Positions 55,714-64,000 of a DNA stretch of 64,000 bases are shown here, piece after piece. The stretch is from Craspedostauros australis (lineage: Eukaryota > Bacillariophyta > Bacillariophyceae > Mastogloiales > Achnanthaceae): NCBI GenBank assembly GCA_026770025.1, contig JAMXDE010000010.1, positions 2,232,001 through 2,296,000 of the forward strand, in the 5' to 3' direction. The notes beneath the pieces are model-generated. The model was not told the origin of the DNA. It worked only from the letters and a program-made list of their open reading frames with translations, and ran no database searches. Made by a program: the position numbers and the translations under genes. Numbering within the stretch: position 1 is the first letter of the stretch; each line of letters opens with the position of its first letter.

Positions 55714-56665
55714 ATGGCATCTGTGAACAAGGGCAACCACCTCAACACAATCCAGGCCATCAAGAACGACTTTGCTGATGCTTGTGCCACCAACACCATT
55801 GATGCCCCACACCTTCTCCATGATGGTATCGGCGAACATGATCACCATCTCAACGACCACGTTCATGTTGCCTCCATCTGCAGCGATGACGAAAGTGTTG
55901 TCATGGATCCATCACCCCCTCCGCTTGTCGGTACGTTTGGTGTTCGACCTTCCACGAGTCATGGTTGCACCCATTGCGTCATCCTTTCTCCGCCAAAGGA
56001 CAGCAGAAGGGGTTTCATGGAGTGGCATGTAACTTGTCCTGCCGCTCATGGAACCACTGTCACTGCTAGCGGCACCCATATTTTGTCCTTGGCTCAGCTT
56101 TGAATGGAGGTCCAGACCACTTGTCAATGTGGGCTCCAACTGTTTCCAAAGCCTCTCCCAGGAAGGGGCCCTTTTGTGCCCACCTCGCACAACCTTGTGC
56201 GCCGCATGCTGGGAGCTTCGTCTTCCATCTTTGTTGATGCGTTTGGACCAGGGGGTCTGAGCATCCCCCTGTGGCAGCTATGCAAGATTTTTTGTATGAA
56301 TTCTTGGCTCAGATGATGTTGGGGTGCATCACCAAATGCCTCTACGACTCTGATGTCATTGTCAAGCTTGATGCATTTCCATCCAAGGAGTTGTACGTTG
56401 TCACCTGGAGCAACATCAGGGACAACGGGGACACTCCATCATCAGGAGGCCATCGGTTCCTTTGGACAGAGTTGGAGAAGGCATTCAACCAAAGCCTTCC
56501 ATAGATCTGTCTGAATCATGGTAATGGTTGTCGAATCGTCACTCTTGATGACAACTTGGTCCATTGCCAGAGTCACACTGACAGAAGTTGCTTGCTTGTG
56601 ATGCAACATGCTTATGCAAACCGTGATGGATAAGTTCTATCTTGCATGCTTGTGTTTGGCAATGA

Positions 56666-57277
56666 TTGTCTCACTTTTCTTACACCATCTCATTCCATTC
56701 TCCTTCCTTCCTCTCTCCTTGTTCACTTCTTCCATGTGTTAGCATACAATTGAATAACCTTGTGCAGCGTGTGTCAGGTCTTGTTGCTGGCCTTGCTGCA
56801 TCTCATGACAGTCCTCATGACAACTACTTGGCCCTCCTTTCCCAACTGGGACAGGCTGATGGAAGTCTCCGCAATATCATGCTTATGGCGAACCGCGGCT
56901 TCAACACCGAATTGAGTTCGCGCGACCTCATCAGCAAGGACGCAGACTTTGAAGGAATGCACATGCGTCATGCCCACCTGCCCTTTATCTTCGACAGCTG
57001 GACCACACCAGGAAACCCACAGATGGACGTCGGAAAGCACGTCCCGCGCAAACTTCAGATAGCAGTGACAAATAGCATGGGGAATAAACAATTCACTCTC
57101 TATTCTTACCACCACATTCTGAAAACCGTGTTGGCTGTTGGCACCAACGCTGCTTCATTTGAGTGGGACCTCAATCTAGAGAATCCTCGCGACCAACAAA
57201 TGTACACCAACATGGTCAACAGGAAAGACAAACACAATCGTCAGTCCGAGCTGTGCCCACACTTCTTCCAACACTGA
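56666..57277 (+). pseudogene. PiggyBac-like DDE transposase fragment
   Basis: The stretch LMANRGFNTELSSRDLISKDADFEG...HLPFIFDSW...NKQFTLYSYHH...SFEWDL follows the order of a late DDE segment in piggyBac-like transposases: the D-R-G/N-R-G motif, a loop ending in PF, and a closing W-D strand. It is a partial relic with no intact partner domains. Confidence 0.45.
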
Positions 57278-57587
57278 GTATCCAATACTAACCTATCGCC
57301 TGCAATGAGGGCAGCAAGGATGCTTGGCAACGATGAAACAGACCAACCCGACCAAACAGCCATCGACAATAAAACTGCAGCCTGGGCGGCACAGATTTGG
57401 GATCTCCAGGTGGAGGGTCTCACATGCGAGCAGAGCGGCCATCTATGGTTCATGCAGAGGAGGTTTGTTTTCACAAGCACCTCCACGTCTACCATGATCA
57501 AGGCCATGCTTGACAATGGCGAGTGGTTGAACTCCAAAAAATCCTGGCGTATTCAACAAAGCCACTTGGGAACATGTCAGCACATAC

Positions 57588-58706
57588 ATGGGGTTTGATA
57601 TTTCTGGAAAGGCTGAGACATATGCCAAGGATTTGAGTGCCGAAAGGACAATGCTGAAGGCACTCACCACATACCAACAACTGACAAATCCAGTCCATGA
57701 TTCAACTGAGTTGGAAGCTTGGCTCGAAACCAGTGACAACAACATCAACATCAATTCAGACTCCAATCTAGCTGCCCTTATGCAGCTCTTCTACATGAGC
57801 AAAGTCCATCATAGTGGAACAACAAACTACACCATGCTGCATCGGATTATGGCGCAGCACGAAAAGACCTGGCAGCACTTCGTTGCTCTTGCCAACATGT
57901 CCCTCAAGAAGGATGTCAAGGAACAGCTACCAAAGGCCAACTTGTCCCAAGACACAAGGATGACTCTGCTCAATAGAATGGTGGCATTGACCCTCACCAA
58001 TATGACAAGGCAGCTGGAGACACCATCTGTTGTCAAGGAAGACAATGACATGCCATGGATGGAATCATTGAAGCATAGGCTTACAATGACAATGCTACAA
58101 TCATGGTTCATGAAAGGAGTGAAGGGGAAAGCCGCGAAGAACGCAAAGTTGGGCCATACATGTGAGATCCCACTGATGAAGAAGGCCATGGAGTGCGTTG
58201 GAGTGGGAAGCTCTGGCAATTGTATCAACGCAGGGTACTGTGTTGGCCTTGTTGCAAAGAAAGCTGTTCCCTACACTTGGGCATCCATTGATTTCCTGGC
58301 TATTGTGGGAGACCCTGACAATGACGACAACAACGAAGTCTTCGTCGTCAAGATGAAGACTCAGGCGACAACCAAAACAGAGGAATTGGAGAAGACACAT
58401 CTTTGTGAAGCAAGTAGGACTACCAGGACTGATGAGGATGCTCATGTGTTCCGAAAAGTGCAGGACAATGTGTGGCACGTGCAATATTGGAAGCAGTGGG
58501 AAATGGTACAACTGCTGCATTATTCATTTGTTTTCGGAGTGCCAGGCACGATGATTGTAATTGGCATTTTGTTTCCTGAGGCTGGCACGTATGTGTCGCT
58601 GAAAGCGTGTATTGCAAAGCGGCAGGCCCAACATGATGTGATCACGAACATCTCTGTTCCTTCATTGCTCTTGTCACCACCATTTGTGCACTTGGTGTGT
58701 TGGTAG
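57588..58706 (+). pseudogene. YqaJ-like PD-(D/E)XK nuclease half, copy 1
   Basis: The longest open part of the region (372 residues). The first 200 residues are helical, with GKAAKNAKLGH near the end. Then come GYCVGLVAKKAVPYTWASIDFLAIVGD, a Lys-containing strand (VFVVKMKTQ) and a closing block QLLHYSFVFGVPGTMIVIG. The order (Asp before a hydrophobic strand, a Lys strand, then a helix) is that of a PD-(D/E)XK fold of the YqaJ type. The downstream strip to about 59050 continues it. Its flanks and partner are decayed, so it is treated as a relic. Confidence 0.5.
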
Positions 58707-59039
58707 GCGATTCAACCGGTAACGTTCTAAGATACATGTCCACGAGGTTCTCAGCTTCGTTGATGTTGTGTTTAGGAATGGTGCTTGGCAACTTGTATCG
58801 CTTGACATTGGACTTCGCGTACACCAACATTGATACCAATCCAACTTTGACATCCTCTGGAGCAATGCTCGAGAAGTATCTACTTTCGAAGAGATCTGGC
58901 AGCAAACAGTCTTCGGGTGGTCACCACATCACAGCACTGAAGAAGGATGATGTGTTCCATCAGTTGTTGATCTGGAAGGCATGCCAAGAACTGCCTACCC
59001 CAGTTCCAAGAGTGCATGTGTTCGTCCCTGCTGTAATAT

Positions 59040-60660
59040 TGCGATAGAACGCCTTCAAAGGGGGGTCAGATGTTATCCAGGCAGTCCTCAAGAGTGGCGA
59101 GTGGAGCAACCCGGACAGCAGCGCCATGTCTTCAAACGAGAAGCATGGGAAGACGTCGAACAGTACATGGGATTCGACGTCGCTGGGACGCCAGAAGCAT
59201 ACATGGTGAATGTAGCTCAGCAGAAACACGGATTTGTAGCGTCCTAGTTTCACACAACGCTGACCAATCCTATGTATGACTCCCAAGATTTGGAACGATA
59301 CATGCGTACCGTCGTCGACGAAACAGAAGATGACGATGAAGCGATGCCCATTGAAGTGCTCACTGCCATGATGCGCTGATTCTATGCAAGTCGGATCAGG
59401 TGCAAACCCTCCACCCTGCAAGCGATGCTTGGAAACATCCTGGACGAACCAGACAAGCTGAGATGGAGGTTCATGGCCATGAACGCGGCGACATTGAAGA
59501 AGCATATTAGTCTGCGCTTCCCAACACAAACGGAAACCGACACATTCAACAAATGAATGATTGACCGGCTGATCGCAGCGACTATGAACAAGCCGAGCTC
59601 GAAGGAGGAGGGAACAACACCAGTTTCTGACGACAAGGCTGACACACCCTGGATGTCATCATTGACAACTTCATTGGCGTCAACTATGCTACAAACCTGG
59701 TTCATGATGCCACTTCACGGGAAAGCAGCGAAAGATGCGAAAGCGGGCCACAAAACAAGGTTCTGTTGATACGGAATGCAATGGAGACCAAGAGAGTGGA
59801 TGGCAAGCATTTTCGAATCAAGGCAGCATATCGGTCAGGGCTGGTACGCAGGAAGGATGACAGGTATGCCTGTGCTTCAGTGAACTTCCTTGCTGTGGTG
59901 GGAGACCTAGGCAGCACCACCACAGATGGATTTTTTTGGTTGAGGTGAAAACTAGAACCAACACCACAACGCAAGACATGGAGACAGCACACCAGCAGGG
60001 CGCGCAGGTGCGTGGTGATCTTGGAGAAGGGAATTATGTGTTCGTGGAAAGGCAAGACCAATGCTGGCTGGAGGTGTTCCAAAGGCAGTCGGAAATGATT
60101 TAACTGTTGCATCATTCATATGTTTTCGGAGTTCCAGGGGCGCTGATGGTTATCAGTAAGCATTGGTGTTCGGTTCGTGCACCGGATGGTTGTTTGCAAC
60201 CGCAGTCTGGACTCGATTCTCACCCCACTACTTCTGTTTTCTTCCCATCCTTGCATTCGTGGCACACCTGGGGCCTCTTTTGGAGCAGGTGATGCCATGG
60301 GGAACGTAATCCAGACTATGGCAACTAGGTTGAATCGCCTCTCATCCAATCCTATTGCACTGTGCTAAATGCCTCCACAAGCTCATGTTGATGTTTGCAT
60401 GCACAGAGGCCGGAACAAAACCAACCACACCTCCATCCAGGAAGTTTCTGGAAGACTACCTCCAAACCAAACGGAATCCGCACAAGAGGGGTTTGGGAGG
60501 GTCTAGCGTGGCTCATCTCACAAGAGAAGACGTCCTGCATGACTTGTTGATATATGCAGGGCCAGTCAAGACTTGCCTTCTCCGGTTCCAAGAGTGCATA
60601 CGTTCATCCCCGCAATCATTTCACGCTGGAACGAGTTCAAGGGTGGATAAAACGTGGTCA
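59040..60660 (+). pseudogene. YqaJ-like nuclease half, copy 2 (diverged)
   Basis: Repeats the order of copy 1: the block GEW...EHV/DVEQYMGFD, the GKAAKDAKAGH block near 59715-59755, FLAVVGD near 59885, LLHHSYVFGVPGALMVI near 60100 and the tail with REDVLHDLLI. Similarity to copy 1 is clear by eye but far from identical, so the duplication is old. It is more broken than copy 1. Confidence 0.5.
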
Positions 60661-61319
60661 CCCGCATGATAAGACAGAACCAGGCCCGCCCACTGCGCCC
60701 CATGTTCCAATGCAAGATTGTGTCGCGATTGATGAAAGTCATGATCATCACACTGCACAAACTCCTGCAGTACTACTGTATGAAGGATATCCATACAAAT
60801 GCAGATCTGGAGAAGACTCCAACTATTCATCACTTCCACTGCATGTTGAATGATTGCCAAGGGCTTGTTTCATCAATTTGGCAAATCCAAGACACTCTTG
60901 GCAGCTGGGCCAGTTCTCTGAAGGACAGAGAACAAGACAATCGAAGCAGACTACAACGCAAAGCAGCTATTGCGGTACCAGCCATGGAGGCGCCAGTGGA
61001 AAGCGCAGATCGCGCCACTGAAGGGAGAAGGACAGATGTAAACAAAGTGACAGACTGTCGATCGGTATGGAGACTGCTGTCGGAAGGTTTGGAGGTGACG
61101 ACGGAGAAAGGTTCGGGCATGAACAGGCATGTTTGCGAAGGCAACCATGGTCCAGTGTATCTGGTGTCAAGAAGGTGCACATGTGTTGTCTGCAGTGTCT
61201 TGACTCCATGGATATGCATGGAGTGCCACCTCCATGCATGTGTTGCACCCACAGCACACCATGGAAGGTGGATGCAGTACTGCGGTGTCGAAACAACAGT
61301 CACAATGTGCCAGCTTTGA
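60654..61319 (+). pseudogene. Cys/His-rich fragment
   Basis: 221 residues ending in a cluster CTCVVC...TPWICMECHLHAC...HHGRW. This spacing resembles the C-terminal cross-brace zinc finger of piggyBac-type transposases, which would explain its position behind the transposase and nuclease fragments. It could also be part of an unrelated zinc protein. Further short frames continue to 61829. Confidence 0.4.
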
Positions 61320-61829
61320 CACAACAACAAAGGGCTAGAGGCAAGCAACACTTGCTTCCGCCTTCTTCACGGAAAGGAGCGAACTTGGATTTGCAAGACG
61401 GCACAAACCTTTGTGAAGTAGAACAAGAAGAACAAGCCATCGAGAAGAAACAAAGCTGTAGAGGGCATGCCAGATGGAGGAGAGCCAGACTCCAACCGAA
61501 ATACAAACGAACAGGGCGCAATGGAGGAAAGTCACAACATTAACAGAGTTTCAGCGAGGAACACAGTTTCGAGAAGGAAGCGAGCTGTGGCAAGCATATC
61601 GGACGAAGCAGAACTGGACAGCAGCCGAAAGGCAGGCAACTGTTGCACAATGAAGATACCACACCACATAACAACAAGATTGAGAGCAACAGCCAAAGAG
61701 ATGGCATCTCGGAAGCATGAAAGGACTCTGGAGGCTGCGAAGGCATCACCCCAGCGCTCCCTGCGCAATCAACAAGGCATTTTTGAAGCGGCAATGAAAC
61801 GGGAGGTGGAGCGGAAGGAAGATCTCTGA

Positions 61830-63684
61830 AGGGAAACGCCAGAGATGTAAAATCTGAACAGAATAGCAAATGTTGATGGAATGAAGTTTAGACCTTCGAA
61901 ACTGCACGAGGATCGACAATGGACAGCGCATTGCAAACAAAAGACTGAGCAGAAAATCTTTAAATAAACCTATTTAGATGACGACCATTCCATGTGGTCA
62001 ATCAGAAACAAGTCTCAGGACGCAAGGTTTTGGGAGCTGTTTGTGGCTGTTGCTTCCTGCACCGTCCGGCTCTTTTGTTACTCATGGATAAATACGACGG
62101 ACATACCGCCAATAGAACGTCATTACGTTTCGAATCGAGTCCCGCGTAGTCTTGCTTTGTCTTCAAGCAATAATTTGAATTTGAGTGGACGTTATATTAG
62201 CGTTACACATGTCGGTCTGATTCCATGTCAGACAGCACAGTTGGTGTGTCACGGGTCGATTCAGAACGGATTCAGACTTTCAGAACGCATTCAGACTTTC
62301 AGAACCGATTCAGAAGGAAGTCAGTACTTCGAACTTCTGACTTTCTTCGTTCTGATTCTGAACCCATAGCGGGCCTTGGCGTGATTGCCAAGGAACTTCG
62401 CCCGGTAACACACACAAGCCTCCTTCTGATTGGTGGCTTCTCCAGGCGCATCACTTCAAATCGTGTTGTTCGTCCATGCAGAAACAGGAATTCTCTTCTG
62501 TACACAAACGCGAACACAAAGAGTGACAGCCAAACACTGGCAGCAACATCAACAGCATGATCGGAGTCAAAGTAGCTTGGCGCCAGAAAAGATAGCGTGG
62601 GCGGTGTGGCGGTGGGTGCTAACATGTTGCTCTCCTCAGAATCCTTTTCTTGGTTGAATGTCATCACATCAGCCATCGAAAATCGAAGAGCATTTACTTG
62701 CGATATGATGTGTGAAATTAGCAAGCGTGCAGCAACAGCAACAGTAACAGTACCAGCGACGATGGAGTAGCTATCAATGATGTGCATGTGGACGCTTGGC
62801 AGCAAACAACAAAGAAGTGGTTGTTGTGTTGCCAACTTGTTGTGTGTGGAAGGCGTTAATCGGCGTTAATCACTATGTTTCAAATGATGACGATCTTGTG
62901 GAACACTGGACTTGTGTCCACAATAGCATTCAGGCTTTCAGAACCGAGTCAGAACTTCAGAAGTTCTGATTCTGAATTCAGAATGAGCGGTCGATTCAGA
63001 ACGGGCAGTTTGGTTCAGGACTGCGGGAGGAAGACGCCCAAGTGTTCCGTGTTGGTTGGCCTGTCTTGCTCTCAGACCGTTATAATATTGATCACAACGT
63101 TATTTTCAGTATCCAAGTTTGTCTCCACAGAATTGAAACGCGAACCCAGCAAACTGATGATAAAGTAGCTTAATGGGTCGATCACTCGACAGTCTCATTT
63201 ATCCACAACTAACAAAAGTACAGGATGGTGCTGACACAATTGTTCGGCGTTATCGTGACAAAAAACCTTGTGGATATTGCAGTGGTGTTACCGTCGTTCC
63301 GGCCTATTCAAACACGCCAGCCAGCCATCAAAGAGCAGTGACGTTAGCCAGAACGATTGAAGCGCGATCAGATTGTTCACGATCTGACCTGCGTGTGGTC
63401 AAATCACCACGCACAAGCAATCGAAAGCAGACGCGAGAACAACGTTCCTGGACAGTGAGGACGCAGCAGGACTGTTACTGTTGCATCGTCACCATTGAGA
63501 CGATACTGCTGTTATCCATCCATAAAACCCATTTTATGTTGATCCATCCGTTCCAAGCGACAAGTCAAGAAGTCTCAAATCAAAAGGTCTTCGCTGTTGC
63601 CATTGACGCCGATCAGAAATACGGACACACCAGTTCGCGCCATCGTCATCGTTTTCGATACCGTCATTGCCTCCTCAGCGAACC
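61830..63684. other. Intergenic with TTCAGAAC repeat clusters
   Basis: No gene supported. Two clusters of TTCAGAAC, TTCAGAC and their inverses lie at 62260-62365 and 62925-63015, about 0.6 kb apart. The second holds a hairpin at 62950-62968 (CAGAACT, 5-base loop, AGTTCTG). They may be subterminal repeats of a small element. The right end would be the promoter of the last gene. Confidence 0.5.
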
Positions 63685-64000
63685 ATGCCCGTCATCGGTT
63701 TGAAGGGAAAACGCCTGGGAGCCTCAGGCTCCATTTCACCCACCTCGATGGTGATGATCTCCATCCTCATCAGCATCGTCTTGCTGCAATTCTTTTCCCC
63801 CCTGCGGAATGATGACATCCAGTCCGTGGATAAGGCAGTCGCCAGTCAGGCGATGGTCGTCGGCCAGTCAGCTGTCGAGGTACCGTACGATCCTTTGGCG
63901 ATCCCAGCAGGCCACGCGCAACCTTTGCCGTCCATTCGAACCACCAAGGAGGAAGAGCAACAAATAGTTCGCAAGCAATACGGAGGCAAAGGTACGACGA
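63685..64000 (+). CDS. Membrane-anchored protein, possible methyltransferase, 3' partial
   Basis: Open from the ATG at 63685 (ACCATGC) to the window edge, 105 residues. A short basic N-terminus (GLKGKRLG) is followed by a membrane segment at about residues 20-42 (TSMVMISILISIVLLQFF), the arrangement of a type II Golgi or ER anchor. A Gln/Val-rich stalk follows, then IRTTKEEEQQIVRKQYGGKG. I recall the pattern R-K-x-YGGKGD...HLGGF at the entry to a SAM-dependent methyltransferase domain in diatom and other algal proteins, so that is my guess for the missing part. It was overlooked by simple frame calling because no stop falls inside the window. Confidence 0.6.
   Translation, partial: MPVIGLKGKRLGASGSISPTSMVMISILISIVLLQFFSPLRNDDIQSVDKAVASQAMVVGQSAVEVPYDPLAIPAGHAQPLPSIRTTKEEEQQIVRKQYGGKGTT

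Larger units (their letters stand above)
55714..61829 (+). mobile_element. Decayed piggyBac-like / PD-(D/E)XK element region
   Basis: A 6-kb stretch of plus-strand fragments with a codon use and amino-acid style unlike the flanking genes. In order: an N-terminal fragment (55714-56103), a transposase-like fragment, a nuclease half, a second diverged copy of that half, and a Cys/His-rich tail. The assignment to piggyBac rests on the DDE-like stretch and the Cys-rich tail; the nuclease assignment on its resemblance to YqaJ-type domains that I recall next to piggyBac-derived sequence in stramenopiles. It carries several breaks and looks dead. I could not find convincing outer inverted repeats or a TTAA duplication. 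Confidence 0.5.

Noticed and set aside
63173-63703. 176-codon plus-strand frame before the last gene
   Set aside because: Overlaps the start of the better-supported membrane protein in another frame and has no domain.

Overview
The window looks like nuclear DNA of a photosynthetic stramenopile, most probably a diatom. Pointers to this are sparse, short GT-AG introns, plastid-type N-termini (signal peptide followed by an AAF-like cleavage site), a protein with tripartite thylakoid-lumen targeting, a free-standing protein with two helicase-associated (HA) domains, and several low-complexity proteins with blocks I associate with uncharacterised diatom families (a YTPEE...TW block and an MTPLQA block). 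The species cannot be named from the sequence.

Layout. From 1 to 16.2 kb: a mitochondrial-looking cold-shock protein cut by the window edge, a zinc-ribbon protein, a two-exon CRAL-TRIO/SEC14-like protein, the spliceosomal protein SmG, a 1084-residue protein with a conserved Cys-rich C-terminus, a SPRY-like protein and a small YTPEE-type protein. From 16.2 to 32.1 kb the window is gene-poor. It holds one HA-domain protein, a 13-bp minisatellite of 21 units, a 4.0-kb element with perfect 136-bp terminal inverted repeats (24961-28961) that carries degenerate TTAGGG repeats, and a 0.62-kb MITE-like element 34 bp further on. From 32 to 54 kb genes are dense: the TFIIH helicase XPB, a methionine sulfoxide reductase A, a Lys-rich RING protein, a thylakoid-lumen protein, a probable mitochondrial protein, a P5C-reductase-like protein, a SET-domain methyltransferase, a small unknown protein, a three-exon protein with a RelA/SpoT-like fold and a PH-like region, and an ankyrin protein with about 22 repeats. 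From 55.7 to 61.8 kb lies a decayed repetitive stretch with a piggyBac-like transposase fragment and two tandem copies of a PD-(D/E)XK (YqaJ-like) nuclease half. A probable membrane-anchored methyltransferase starts at 63685 and runs off the right edge.

The strongest finding is the MsrA gene. Its catalytic cysteine codon in the GCFWG motif is replaced by in-frame TGA, and its 3' UTR holds a well-formed SECIS candidate (ATGA, ten nucleotides, AA, a paired stem, then TGA on the far side). It is therefore very probably a plastid-targeted selenoprotein. No operons are expected; neighbours are mostly divergent or convergent single genes with 0.1-1 kb between them.
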